Position numbers and translations under genes: made by a program
DNA from: Roseovarius nubinhibens ISM
GTDB lineage: Bacteria > Pseudomonadota > Alphaproteobacteria > Rhodobacterales > Rhodobacteraceae
Assembly: GCF_000152625.1 (NCBI RefSeq)
Contig: NZ_CH724157.1
Span: forward strand, 19,994 to 83,993
DNA: 64,000 nt
Direction: 5' to 3'
Notes under the pieces: model-generated
Database searches by the model: none
Seen by the model: the letters and a program-made list of their open reading frames with translations, nothing else
What the model was told of the DNA's origin: nothing
Part shown: in pieces, positions 17,758-26,593 of the stretch
Numbering within the stretch: position 1 is the first letter of the stretch
Layout of the letters: each line of letters begins with the position of its first letter

Positions 17758-17788
17758 AACCTAATTGCTATAGTCACTATAGCTTCAA
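17758..17788 (-). promoter_or_regulatory. MerR-family (divalent-type) promoter of the transglutaminase-CDF operon
   Basis: On the minus strand: TTGAAG, a 19-bp spacer carrying the perfect dyad CTATAGTGACTATAG, and -10 TAGGTT. Confidence 0.8.
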
Positions 17789-17816
17789 CCCTTACTTTAG
17801 AAAGAATCTCCCGCAA

Positions 17817-18446
17817 CTATTTGCCCGTGTGAACCGCTTTGTGGTGTTCGCCGTGGGCGTCGCGTAGAATATCGATACCGCCCCAGGCCGCGATCCCGGC
17901 GACAATCACGCCGACGACGAGGTCCGGCCAGTTGGTTCCCAGCCAGGCGACGAGGCCGCCAGCCAAGACGATTCCGAGGTTCGCGGCGAAATCGTTGTAA
18001 CTGAAGGTGTTGGCCGCGCGGATGTTGACGTCCGGATTTTTGAGTTTAGCGAGCAGCCAGACGCAGACTGCGTTGATCGCCGCCGCAAACAGGGCCATGG
18101 CGATCATGATCGTCCCGAGCGGATCTGACCCGCCGATGTAGCGGCGCCATGCATCGTAGAGGATACCAGCGGCGAACAGGATCAGCAGCCCGCCGGAAAC
18201 GTTCGCCGCCCCGCGTTTCCATTTGTCGGATCGGGACAAAGCGAAAAGGCTGATCGCGTAGACGAAGCTGTCGGAGAGGTTATCGAGCCCGTTGGCGATC
18301 AGGGCACTTGAGTCGCCGAAGGCGCCTGTTGCGAAAAAGGCCACGGCCAAACCGATATTGAGCGCCAGAACGATCCAAAGCGTCCGTCTCTCCATTGAAT
18401 TTTGTCTAGCAGCCATTTTGTGGTTCCAGCCTGTGTTGTACGACAC
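17817..18446 (-). CDS. Second cation transporter of the CDF family (short form)
   Basis: About 209 residues with five to six helices and CDF-like sites NGLDNLSDS and FSYNDFAAN, where the second site has Asn-Asp in place of the usual His/Asp. It has no long cytoplasmic domain and ends in a short His tail (HGEHHKAVH). GTG 18446 is the longest start; ATG 18416 or 18395 are possible and no RBS decides. It is downstream of the merR gene on the same strand, so it is probably the exporter paired with that regulator. Confidence 0.75.
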   Translation of the reverse strand: MSYNTGWNHKMAARQNSMERRTLWIVLALNIGLAVAFFATGAFGDSSALIANGLDNLSDSFVYAISLFALSRSDKWKRGAANVSGGLLILFAAGILYDAWRRYIGGSDPLGTIMIAMALFAAAINAVCVWLLAKLKNPDVNIRAANTFSYNDFAANLGIVLAGGLVAWLGTNWPDLVVGVIVAGIAAWGGIDILRDAHGEHHKAVHTGK

Positions 18447-18498
18447 ATTAACTTCTGCGGCTGATCTGCGTTCCAGCCGGAATGTTGGCTGAATTCCT

Positions 18499-18927
18499 TC
18501 AGGCCCCGATTTCCTCGTGCTCGGTCAGGCATTCCGAATGGTCCCGCAACACCTCAAGCACCTTGCAGTCTCCCGTCCGCCCGCCGCTGCATTCGTGAAC
18601 CATGCGTTTCAGTTCGGTGCGCAGCGCCTTCAGGCGCGCCATGCGCTGGTCCACCTGTTTGAGCTGGCGACGCGCGATGGCATCGGCCTCGTGGCAGGAC
18701 CGGTTGGGATGGTCGCTGAGGTCGAGCAGCTCGCGGATCGCATCGAGCGAGAAACCGAGTTGTCGCGAGTGGCGGATGAAGGACAGTCGATCGAGCTGTG
18801 CATTGTCGTAGCGCCTCTGTCCGCCTTCGGTTCTGCCAGGTTCGGGCATGAGTCCGATCTGTTCGTAGTACCGGATGGTCTGCACTTTTGTGCCAGTCTT
18901 CTTTGACAGAGTACCGATCGTGAGCAT
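18499..18927 (-). CDS. MerR-family metal-responsive regulator, divalent-metal type
   Basis: 142 residues: winged HTH (IGTLSKKTGTKVQTIRYYE), dimerisation helix and a metal loop. Cys78, Cys113, Cys121 and Cys133 are present. Cys at the position of Cys78 is kept in ZntR/CadR/PbrR sensors and is replaced by Ser in CueR, so I infer Zn/Cd/Pb-type sensing rather than Cu(I). ATG 18927 gives the canonical family N-terminus. It is the only merR gene here and lies divergent to the Sco operon, next to a CTCTAG-type operator (19033-19063). It probably activates that operator class. Confidence 0.85.
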   Translation of the reverse strand: MLTIGTLSKKTGTKVQTIRYYEQIGLMPEPGRTEGGQRRYDNAQLDRLSFIRHSRQLGFSLDAIRELLDLSDHPNRSCHEADAIARRQLKQVDQRMARLKALRTELKRMVHECSGGRTGDCKVLEVLRDHSECLTEHEEIGA

Positions 18928-19032
18928 TTTAGCCTCCATGAAAAAGATACAGTCTGTGTAGGTTTTGCCGTCGGAATAAACAAGTGTCGGATTCACAGAC
19001 GCGTGAGTTCAAGCTATACCATGATTTCGCGC

Positions 19033-19063
19033 TTGAACCTCTAGCTGCTAGAGGATGTATCCG
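19033..19063 (+). promoter_or_regulatory. MerR-family (divalent-type) promoter of the 13-gene Sco-to-CtaG operon
   Basis: TTGAAC (19033-19038), a 19-bp spacer with the perfect dyad CCTCTAGCTGCTAGAGG (19038-19054), and -10 TATCCG (19058-19063). It lies 36 bp before the first start. Confidence 0.83.
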
Positions 19064-19098
19064 CACATGCAATAAGAATCAAAAGCAGGCGAACAGGA

Positions 19099-19701
19099 TT
19101 GTCCCTTACATCAGCACAGAAGTTTCTTTGGGTTTTGGCAGGCGTGGCAGCGCTTGCCTTCGTATGGCTTTTGCTCTGGTCCGATTATCGTGCCGATAGC
19201 GCCCGAACTGACGCCGAGCCGCCTTTTTTCGCTGAGTTCGAACTGACGGACCACCAGGGTATGGTTCAAACCGAGGAGGGCTTTGCAGGGCGCTGGATGC
19301 TGGTTTTTTTCGGCTTTACCAACTGCCCCGACGTCTGCCCGACGACACTGTCTGAGGTCGCGGCAGTGATGGACGGTCTGGGCGACGATGCCGCCAAGGT
19401 CCAGCCGATTTTCATCACCATCGATCCCGAACGGGACACGCCCGCCGCACTCGCCGAATACGTCCCGCTGTTCGATGCGGGCATCATCGGGCTGACGGGC
19501 ACGCCGGAACAGATCGCCGCCACGTCCGAGACGTTTCCAATCTTCTTTGAGCGCGTCGAAGAGGCCGCAGCGCCGGATGGTTACACGATGGGCCACACGT
19601 CGCATTTGTTCCTCTTCGATCCCGACGCGGGCTTCGCCGACTCCTGGCCCTACGGCACCTCCGCCGAAGAGATCCTCGCCGATCTGGAAGAGAGGATCTG
19701 A
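19099..19701 (+). CDS. Sco1/SenC-family copper chaperone (second copy)
   Basis: 200 residues anchored by an N-terminal helix (about 8-26), then a thioredoxin fold with CPDVC (Cys76, Cys80) and His166 in MGHTSHLFLF, the three Sco copper ligands. TTG at 19099 is the only sensible start in frame. It is the first gene of a tightly packed operon that continues to 29711. Confidence 0.87.
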   Translation: MSLTSAQKFLWVLAGVAALAFVWLLLWSDYRADSARTDAEPPFFAEFELTDHQGMVQTEEGFAGRWMLVFFGFTNCPDVCPTTLSEVAAVMDGLGDDAAKVQPIFITIDPERDTPAALAEYVPLFDAGIIGLTGTPEQIAATSETFPIFFERVEEAAAPDGYTMGHTSHLFLFDPDAGFADSWPYGTSAEEILADLEERI

Positions 19702-19706
19702 CCGAC

Positions 19707-20129
19707 ATGAACCGCATATCCGGAGAAACAGCCCTCGGGCTGGCGTGGATCATCGCGCTCGTCGCCTCACTTGCCGTGCTTTTCATCGGCGAGGTGCTGG
19801 GGCAGACGCCCTGTGTGCTGTGCTGGTTCCAGCGCGCCTTCATGTTCCCCTTGGCCATTGTCCTCGGGCTCGGCCTTTGGTGGCGGGACGGCCGTGTGGG
19901 GCGCTACGGCATCGCATTGGCGCTTGGCGGCGGCGCAGTCGCCCTCTGGCACATGGGGCTGTACGTCGGTCTTGTTCCCGAACGCATCCAGCCCTGCACG
20001 GCCACCGGCCCCTCTTGCACCGATGACAACCAACTGGTCTTCGGCATCCCGATCCCGCTGATGGCGCTCGCCGCCTTCGCGCTGATCGGAGCGCTGTCGG
20101 CCCTTTCATTGAAGGACACACGAACATGA
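19707..20129 (+). CDS. dsbB: DsbB-type disulfide bond oxidoreductase
   Basis: A 140-residue four-helix membrane protein with the two redox pairs: CVLC after helix 1 and a periplasmic CTATGPSC. DsbB reoxidises DsbA and passes electrons to quinone. The DsbA-like gene follows with an ATGA overlap, giving a self-contained oxidation pair. It is shorter than the E. coli protein but within the family range. Confidence 0.87.
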   Translation: MNRISGETALGLAWIIALVASLAVLFIGEVLGQTPCVLCWFQRAFMFPLAIVLGLGLWWRDGRVGRYGIALALGGGAVALWHMGLYVGLVPERIQPCTATGPSCTDDNQLVFGIPIPLMALAAFALIGALSALSLKDTRT

Positions 20130-20785
20130 ACCGACGCGGCCTGATCCTGTCCGTTCTCGCCCTCGGCGTCGCCGGTTTCGGCGGAGCGACCTGGTTTGCA
20201 ACCCGCCCCGGCCCGTTGGCCGAAGCCGAGCCCGTTGCGCCGGAACTCGCGGACGCGATGATCCGCCCCTACTCGCCCATCCTCGGGCCTGCGGAAGCGC
20301 CCGTCACGATCGTCGAATTCTTCGATCCGGCCTGCGAGGCCTGTCGCGCCTTTCATCCCATCGTGAAGGACATCATGGCCGAGCATGGGGATGCTGTCCG
20401 CGTCGTGATCCGCTACACGCCCTTCCACGGCGCGGCATCCGAGGAAGCGATCCGCGTGCTCGAGACGGCGCGTATGCAGGACGTTTACGTGCCGGTGCTC
20501 GAGGCCGTTCTGCGGGAACAGCCGAGATGGGCGGCGCACGGTGCCCCGGAGCCCGGCCTAATCCTTCAGATCGCCGCCACGGCCGGGCTCGATGCAGACG
20601 CCGCGCGCACGCAAATGCTGGCACCGGATGTCGTAGCAATTCTGAACCAGGATCGTGCCGACGTCGAGACCGTGGGAATTCGCCAGACGCCCACATTCTT
20701 CGTGAACGGCACGCCGCTCGATCCATTCGGAGAGGCAGAATTGCGTCGCCTAGTGGCCGCCGAAGTCGCTGCAGTGCAAAGCTGA
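20126..20785 (+). CDS. DsbA-family periplasmic thiol oxidase
   Basis: 219 residues with an N-terminal signal/anchor (about 1-25) and a thioredoxin fold with active site CEACR, a variant of the usual CPHC/CGYC. The cis-Pro block is RQTPTFFVNG. Paired with DsbB upstream by ATGA overlap. It likely oxidises cysteines of periplasmic copper proteins in this operon. Confidence 0.86.
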   Translation: MNRRGLILSVLALGVAGFGGATWFATRPGPLAEAEPVAPELADAMIRPYSPILGPAEAPVTIVEFFDPACEACRAFHPIVKDIMAEHGDAVRVVIRYTPFHGAASEEAIRVLETARMQDVYVPVLEAVLREQPRWAAHGAPEPGLILQIAATAGLDADAARTQMLAPDVVAILNQDRADVETVGIRQTPTFFVNGTPLDPFGEAELRRLVAAEVAAVQS

Positions 20786-20808
20786 ATGGAAAGGGCAGGA
20801 TCAGAACG

Positions 20809-21276
20809 ATGAGAAAGTATATTTTGACCAGCACACTGGCGGCGCTTTTTGCCCTTGGAGGGCTCTCGGTGCCCGCGCTGGCCGGACCCGAGGATGTTGT
20901 CGTCGTGAACGCGTGGTCCCGCGCCTCCATCGGGATGAACCGTCCCGGGGCCGCCTACATGACGATCCGCAACACTGGCGACGAGCCGGTGACGCTGATC
21001 GGTCTTACAACACCGCTCGCGATGATGCCCGAAATTCACGAGACGAAGACAAATGCCGAAGGTGTGAGTTCCATGAGCCCGGCGGGGGAGATCGCGATCG
21101 CCCCGGGCGAGAGCGTCGCGCTCGAACCGGGGGGCCTGCACGCAATGCTGATGCGGCTGCAAGAACTGATGACGGAAGGGGACACCTTTCCGCTGACCCT
21201 GCTTTTCGACGACGGAGGCGAAGTGACGGTCGAGGTGCCGATCCTCGGAATCGCCGCGCGGGGGCCTGAGGACTGA
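20809..21276 (+). CDS. PCu(A)C periplasmic copper chaperone
   Basis: 155 residues with a signal peptide (about 1-25) and the PCu(A)C copper site: His in MPEIHETK, Met about 12 residues later (SSMSP), then HAM in GGLHAMLMRL. These proteins carry Cu(I) and pass it to Sco or directly to CuA. It lies between the DsbA-like protein and the third Sco protein, consistent with a copper relay. ATG 20809 gives the signal peptide. Confidence 0.9.
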   Translation: MRKYILTSTLAALFALGGLSVPALAGPEDVVVVNAWSRASIGMNRPGAAYMTIRNTGDEPVTLIGLTTPLAMMPEIHETKTNAEGVSSMSPAGEIAIAPGESVALEPGGLHAMLMRLQELMTEGDTFPLTLLFDDGGEVTVEVPILGIAARGPED

Positions 21277-21902
21277 TGCGGCGACGGGCGATCCTGGGGT
21301 ACGGGGCGGCTGGTGTCGGGGCGGTCGCCCTGATGCTCTTCGTCGGTTGGTGGCAGGTCGATGGACCCGGTGGACCCGAACCTGTCGGGCAGCGGCCTGT
21401 GGCCCTGACCGAGATGGATTTTCGTCTGACGGATCATGAGGGCAACGCGGTCGGGCGGGAAACCCTGATCGGGCGACCGACGATGGCGTTCTTCGGCTTC
21501 ACCTACTGTCCCGATGTCTGCCCGACCACGCTCTCGGACATTTCGGGATGGCTCGACGATCTGGGAGACGAGGCCGACAAGATGAACGTGGTTTTCATCA
21601 CGGTCGATCCTGAGCGCGATACCGTCGCGGCGATGGCCGAATATGTCAGCTACTTTCATCCGGCGATCCGCGGCTGGACGGGGCCGGAGGAGCAGATAGC
21701 GCGCGTCGCGGACGGCTTCCGCGCCACCTACGAGCAAGTACCGACGGAGAGCGGCGATTACACGATGAACCACACCGCGAGCGTCTTCCTGTTCGCAGCC
21801 TCTGGGCGGTTCGTCACCATGATCGACTATCACGAAGCCAGAGAATACGCGGTGCCGAAAATTCGCCGCGCGCTGGCAGAAGAAATGGAGGGGGCGACAT
21901 GA
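21276..21902 (+). CDS. Sco1/SenC-family copper chaperone (third copy)
   Basis: 208 residues, N-terminal anchor (about 5-25), CPDVC (Cys78, Cys82) and a His in YTMNHTASVFLF. It is closer to the 19099 copy than to the 9767 copy. Its start shares a base with the PCu(A)C stop, and its stop overlaps the M23 gene (ATGA), so the three are translationally coupled. Confidence 0.87.
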   Translation: MRRRAILGYGAAGVGAVALMLFVGWWQVDGPGGPEPVGQRPVALTEMDFRLTDHEGNAVGRETLIGRPTMAFFGFTYCPDVCPTTLSDISGWLDDLGDEADKMNVVFITVDPERDTVAAMAEYVSYFHPAIRGWTGPEEQIARVADGFRATYEQVPTESGDYTMNHTASVFLFAASGRFVTMIDYHEAREYAVPKIRRALAEEMEGAT

Positions 21903-23272
21903 GGCTCAGAACTTTGGCGGCGGGTGTCGCAATTGCGGGGACGGTTTCGGGAGCGGCTATCGCCATCTCTGATTTCATGTCGAAAGAACCCGTGCCGCCG
22001 GAACTTGCCCAGGCAGGTAGCTGGATGCCCCAAGGTCCTGAAGCCCCTAGAAACGTTGACATCCTGGTGACGCTGCCCGCGACGGCATGGGCAGAGGATG
22101 CACCCGACCTCGGCCCCCTGCCCCTTCTGCAGGTCGCGTTTGCCGACAGGCCGGTAAGGGCGATCGAGCCACCGCTGTCGACGTGGTCGCGCGACATTGC
22201 ACCTGGCGAGACGCTCGATTTCTTGCTGTCCGAAGCTGGACTTGCGGCACCTGACAGAGCCGAAGTTGCCCTCGCGCTTGGCGCGGAATACGATCTGCGA
22301 CGGCTGCGGCCGGGGCACTCGGTCACTGTCGCTTCGACCGTGGACGGCAGCCCCCGCACCGTCTCACTCGCCGTCGAGGACGGGGTTCGGATCGAGGTGG
22401 TTTTCGGCGAGCAGTTGTCTACGCAGGTAGTGGCTCCGGATCCGGAGATCGTAACCCTTGCCGGCGAAGCCGTGATCGACAGCTCTATCTTCGCGGCACT
22501 CGACGAAGCCGGCATACCCGCCCGTTTTTCCGTGGACCTTGCGCAGATGCTGGGTGGGACCGTGGATTTCCGCCGCGAGTTGGCCGGTGGCGAGACACTA
22601 AGGCTTCTTTGGCGCGAGGCGCGTGTGGGCGAGGACAGGATCGGACAACCCGATCTTGCCTTTGCCGCATTGGAGATCGGCGGTTCGCTTTACGAGATCG
22701 TATGGCCGGACGACGGCAGCGGTCAGGCGACGATCTACGTCGATGGCGAGGTGCTGCGCGTCTTCGCACAGCCGGTCGAGGGTGCGCGCCTCAGCTCGGT
22801 GTTCGGACGCCGCACGCATCCGGTCTTTGGCAACGTCCGGATGCACACCGGCGTCGATTTCGCAGCGGCACGTGGGACACCGGTTCAATCGACGGCACCG
22901 GGGCGGGTCAGTTTCATCGGCTGGCGAGGCGGCTATGGTCGAGTGGTCGAAATCGCCCACGGCTCCGACACCATGACGCGCTATGCGCATCTGAGCGCCG
23001 TGCCGGATGGCCTGGCACAAGGCCAACGCGTTGCGGCGGGAGATGTGATCGGCCGCGTCGGCGCGACTGGCACGGCGACAGGTCCGAACCTACACTACGA
23101 AGTCCTCGTGGATGGGCGCCCGACTGACCCCCTCGCTGACGACCGGCTCGCCGAAGCAGCTGAGAGCGAAGCGGATGATACCGCCGCGCTCTCGCGTCTG
23201 GCCGAGGCGCGCGCGCTTCTGAATCAAAACCTCGGCAGCGAGATTGCCGAAACGACAACCGAAAGGCTCTGA
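21899..23272 (+). CDS. M23-family metallopeptidase (LytM-like)
   Basis: 457 residues with an N-terminal signal/anchor, an OapA/LysM-like middle and a C-terminal M23 domain. Zinc/catalytic positions seen are His316 and Asp320 in HTGVDFA, a His in TRYAHLS, and His399 in GPNLHYEV. The first His of the usual HxH is Asn397 here, a variant that could lower activity or leave only a scaffold role. It would cut or bind peptidoglycan crosslinks. It sits between copper chaperones and envelope genes. Confidence 0.83.
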   Translation: MRLRTLAAGVAIAGTVSGAAIAISDFMSKEPVPPELAQAGSWMPQGPEAPRNVDILVTLPATAWAEDAPDLGPLPLLQVAFADRPVRAIEPPLSTWSRDIAPGETLDFLLSEAGLAAPDRAEVALALGAEYDLRRLRPGHSVTVASTVDGSPRTVSLAVEDGVRIEVVFGEQLSTQVVAPDPEIVTLAGEAVIDSSIFAALDEAGIPARFSVDLAQMLGGTVDFRRELAGGETLRLLWREARVGEDRIGQPDLAFAALEIGGSLYEIVWPDDGSGQATIYVDGEVLRVFAQPVEGARLSSVFGRRTHPVFGNVRMHTGVDFAAARGTPVQSTAPGRVSFIGWRGGYGRVVEIAHGSDTMTRYAHLSAVPDGLAQGQRVAAGDVIGRVGATGTATGPNLHYEVLVDGRPTDPLADDRLAEAAESEADDTAALSRLAEARALLNQNLGSEIAETTTERL

Positions 23273-23275
23273 CCC

Positions 23276-23731
23276 ATGAAACGCATGACCCAAGCTCTGG
23301 CAATCACCCTCGCCCTGTTACCAGCGGCAAAGGCCCTCGCAGAGGCAACGGCGATCGACGTCCGCAAGACGAACGGTTGCGGCTGTTGCCTGTCTTGGAT
23401 GAACCATCTCGAAGAAAACGGGTTTGCGCCGACGGGCGAGAACATGTTCGGTGGGTCGCTGGTTCGCTTCAAGCTCGACAACGGCGTGCCGCAGCGCATG
23501 GTCTCCTGCCACACCGCGCTCATTGATGGCTACGTGATCGAAGGCCATGTCCCGGCCGCTGACATCCGCCGCATTCTCGAGGAGCGCCCGGACGCCGTCG
23601 GCCTCGCCGTTCCGGGGATGCCCTATGGCTCGCCCGGCATGGGGCCAGAAGACGACCGCGAGGCCTATGATGTCTTCCTCATCCGCAAGGACGGGTCGAC
23701 GGAAGTCTTTTCGAGCTACGCCGAAGGATAA
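23276..23731 (+). CDS. DUF411 periplasmic metal-binding protein (second copy)
   Basis: 151 residues with a signal peptide (about 1-22), NGCGCCLSWMNHLEENGF, a further Cys in RMVSCHTALIDGYVIEGHVP and PGMPYGSPGM. It is a paralogue of the 13080 gene, with Cys pairs conserved and the intervening sequence diverged. Four bases separate it from the M23 gene. Confidence 0.86.
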   Translation: MKRMTQALAITLALLPAAKALAEATAIDVRKTNGCGCCLSWMNHLEENGFAPTGENMFGGSLVRFKLDNGVPQRMVSCHTALIDGYVIEGHVPAADIRRILEERPDAVGLAVPGMPYGSPGMGPEDDREAYDVFLIRKDGSTEVFSSYAEG

Positions 23732-23743
23732 TCTGGCCCGCCC

Positions 23744-24526
23744 ATGGAAAATCTGTCTCCGATAATGCTCGGCTTTCTCGGAAGTCTCGCCGCCGGTTCG
23801 CTCACGGCAGTCGGAGCAGCTCCCGTGCTGTTTGGGCGCATCCCGTCCCGGGCCACGCGCGATCTGTCGCTCGGCTTCGCTGCCGGTGTCATGCTGGCCG
23901 CTTCCTTCTTTTCGCTGATTATCCCGGCACTGGATGCGGCAGAGCCGATGTTCGAAAACGGCGCGATGCCTGCGGCCATCGTATGCGTCTCGATCCTTCT
24001 GGGCATGGGCGCTGTCGCCCTGATGAACGAAAAGCTGCCGCACGAGCATTTCAAGACGGGACGCGAAGGGCCCGAAGCGGCGTCTTTGCGGCGGGTCTGG
24101 CTGTTCATCATCGCGATCACGATCCACAACTTCCCCGAAGGCCTCGCGGTCGGGGTCGGCTTCGGATCCGGAGGTATGGAGGGCGGTCTGCCGCTTGCTG
24201 TCGGCATCGGGCTTCAGAATGCGCCCGAAGGATTGGCCGTCGCTGTATCTCTGCTGGGCGAGGGATATCCGAAGCTGCGCGCCTGGGGCATTGCGGCGCT
24301 AACGGGCATGGTCGAGCCGATTGGCGGTCTGCTCGGGGCCGGCATCATCACACTGTCGGAACCGCTGCTTCCATGGGGACTGGCCTTTGCCGCGGGCGCA
24401 ATGCTCTACGTCATCAGCCACGAGATTATCCCCGAAACGCATCGCAGCGGCCATAAGAACAGGGCAACGCTCGGACTCGCAGTCGGGCTCGTTCTGATGC
24501 TGTTCCTTGATGTCTGGTTGGGATGA
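23744..24526 (+). CDS. ZIP-family metal transporter
   Basis: A 260-residue protein with about eight helices and the ZIP metal motifs HNFPEGLAVG and QNAPEGLAVA, where the second site starts with Gln rather than His. ZIPs move Zn(II), Fe(II) or Mn(II) into the cytoplasm, so an importer inside a resistance operon may restore essential metal. A His-containing cytoplasmic loop (LPHEHFKTG) is short. Confidence 0.86.
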   Translation: MENLSPIMLGFLGSLAAGSLTAVGAAPVLFGRIPSRATRDLSLGFAAGVMLAASFFSLIIPALDAAEPMFENGAMPAAIVCVSILLGMGAVALMNEKLPHEHFKTGREGPEAASLRRVWLFIIAITIHNFPEGLAVGVGFGSGGMEGGLPLAVGIGLQNAPEGLAVAVSLLGEGYPKLRAWGIAALTGMVEPIGGLLGAGIITLSEPLLPWGLAFAAGAMLYVISHEIIPETHRSGHKNRATLGLAVGLVLMLFLDVWLG

Positions 24527-24530
24527 GGCA

Positions 24531-25013
24531 ATGTCATCATACAAAGTATCTCCGATGATCGGCGTCTTTGCAGCGCTTGCTGCGTTCGCGATCGATCAGA
24601 TCACCAAAGCCATTGTCGTTGCGAATGCCGTCACTTTAAGCGCCGGGATTTCCGTGTTTCCGGGATTCAACCTCGTCTTTTATCGTAATGATGGCGTGAC
24701 TTTCGGGATGCTGGGCGGCGCGCCGTTGTGGAGCCTCATCGCTCTCGCTCTTGCCATCTGTGTTTGGCTGGGGGTTATGCTGATTCGCGCCGAAAATGCG
24801 GTCGAAACACTTGCCTATGGCGCGATCATTGGCGGAGCCCTGGGCAATGTCATCGACCGTGTGCGGTATCGGGCTGTGACAGACTTTCTCGATTTCTACA
24901 TTGGCACAACACATTGGCCTGCCTTCAACATGGCCGATGTATTTGTCGTCAGTGGCGTGGGGCTCTTGCTCGCCGCGCCATGGATCAGCGCGCGGCGTCC
25001 GATCAAGTCGTGA
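24531..25013 (+). CDS. lspA: Lipoprotein signal peptidase
   Basis: 160 residues, four helices, with both catalytic aspartates in place: Asp109 in GNVIDRVRY and Asp136 in FNMADVF. LspA cleaves prolipoproteins after diacylglyceryl transfer. An essential chromosomal copy must exist, so this is an extra, plasmid-borne enzyme. ATG 24531 is used rather than 24507, which lies inside the ZIP gene. The next gene is Lnt, the following step in the same pathway. Confidence 0.9.
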   Translation: MSSYKVSPMIGVFAALAAFAIDQITKAIVVANAVTLSAGISVFPGFNLVFYRNDGVTFGMLGGAPLWSLIALALAICVWLGVMLIRAENAVETLAYGAIIGGALGNVIDRVRYRAVTDFLDFYIGTTHWPAFNMADVFVVSGVGLLLAAPWISARRPIKS

Positions 25014-25015
25014 AG

Positions 25016-26593
25016 ATGGAAATTCTGAACCGCATCGCTCTGCGCAAACCTCTGCTTTCGCGGATGACGCTTGGTTTCGCCGCCGGTGCGCTGACGGTTC
25101 TGACTTTCCCGCCTTTCTCGCTTCTCCTTCTTGTTCCCGTTGCCTATTCCGCGTTGTTTGTCGGTCTTCGCGATCTCTCCTTCGGGCGTGCTTTCCTCGT
25201 CGGCTGGGCATTTGGTCTCGGCCAGTTCGGTTTCGGGATTTCGTGGATTGCAGAGAGTTTCTACGTCGAGGCCGAGCGGTTTGGGGCGATGGCAATCCCG
25301 GCCGTCGGGGGATTGTCCGCAGGTCTCGCGATTTTCCCGGCCATTGCCGCAGCGCTCTTCGCCGAAATCGCGCGGCGCGGAACCATGGGCAGTCTCTTGG
25401 CCTGCCTCGCGTTCGCGACCTCCTGGACCGTGGCAGAGTGGTTGCGTGGTCACGTTCTGACAGGGTTTCCGTGGAACTTGGCCGGTTACGCACTTGTAGA
25501 CTACGCCGCCCTTCGCCAGACCGCCGCCTGGGTCGGAAGCTATGGGTTAAGCTTTCTCAGCGTGTTCGTCGCGGCACTTCCCGGCGCGGCTGTCATGACG
25601 TCCGGGCGGCAACGATTGACCGTTTCGCTCATGGCACTGGCGGGCATCGCGACGATGTGGGCTGTCGGCACGCTTCGCCTCCAGTCGGATGCACAACAGC
25701 CACCCGGTGTCGACCTGCGCATCGTCCAGGGCAACATTCCACAAGAAGAGAAATGGGCGCCCGAGAACCGCGAGGCGACCTTCGCGCGCTATCTCGAACT
25801 TTCTTCCCGCCCCGGCAATTTCGACGTTCTTCTCTGGCCGGAAACCGCCTTTCCGGGTTTCCTCGATGAGGATAAGAGGGCGCGGGCCCGGATTGCCACT
25901 GCGCTACCGGAAGGCAGCGTGCTGCTCACCGGAGTGCCGGACCGTGTACCGAGCGAGGATGGCACCCGATATTTCAACACGGTCCAGGCTTTTGGCGATA
26001 CCGGCAAAATCCTGACCGGATACGCGAAACACCATCTCGTACCCTTCGGCGAATATGTGCCATTCCGCGGCTGGTTGCCCATCGAGCGGCTCACGGCGGG
26101 TCTGGGCGATTTTACGCCCGGACCGGGCCCGCGAACGCTTGCGCTTCCGGGTGTGCCGCTGGTCGCCGTGGCGATCTGCTATGAGATCATCTTCCCAGGG
26201 CATGTGGTCGACGACCTGTTCCGGCCGGACTGGATTTTCAATGCGACCAACGATGCTTGGTTCGGAACCAGCATTGGACCGGAGCAGCATCTCGCCTCCG
26301 CACGCATGCGCGCTGTCGAGGAAGGGCTTCCCATCGTCCGGGCCGCAAACACAGGGATCTCCGCGATCATCGACGCAAACGGTGACCTCGTCGCGCGGCT
26401 CGGCAACGGAGAAACCGGTGTCATAGATGCGGCTCTGCCCTCTGCTCATCCGTCAACGCTCTATGCGCGCTTCGGCGACTGGGCGCTGCTGGCTCTCATC
26501 TTCACTACTTGGGCCGTGGGACTGGCTGCAGGTCTGGTCGGCACACACCGGTGCAACAAGAGAACAAGAACGGAGAAAAAGTCATGCTGGTAA
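25016..26593 (+). CDS. lnt: Apolipoprotein N-acyltransferase
   Basis: 525 residues: six to eight N-terminal membrane helices, then a nitrilase-like periplasmic domain with the catalytic triad Glu276 (WPETAF), Lys338 (YAKHHLVPFGEY) and Cys388 (AICYEIIF). Lnt adds the third acyl chain to lipoproteins. The start follows the lspA stop by 2 bp. The enzyme appears complete. Several lipoproteins are encoded in the window (7150, 5687, 29931, 33485), so it may process local cargo. Confidence 0.9.
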   Translation: MEILNRIALRKPLLSRMTLGFAAGALTVLTFPPFSLLLLVPVAYSALFVGLRDLSFGRAFLVGWAFGLGQFGFGISWIAESFYVEAERFGAMAIPAVGGLSAGLAIFPAIAAALFAEIARRGTMGSLLACLAFATSWTVAEWLRGHVLTGFPWNLAGYALVDYAALRQTAAWVGSYGLSFLSVFVAALPGAAVMTSGRQRLTVSLMALAGIATMWAVGTLRLQSDAQQPPGVDLRIVQGNIPQEEKWAPENREATFARYLELSSRPGNFDVLLWPETAFPGFLDEDKRARARIATALPEGSVLLTGVPDRVPSEDGTRYFNTVQAFGDTGKILTGYAKHHLVPFGEYVPFRGWLPIERLTAGLGDFTPGPGPRTLALPGVPLVAVAICYEIIFPGHVVDDLFRPDWIFNATNDAWFGTSIGPEQHLASARMRAVEEGLPIVRAANTGISAIIDANGDLVARLGNGETGVIDAALPSAHPSTLYARFGDWALLALIFTTWAVGLAAGLVGTHRCNKRTRTEKKSCW

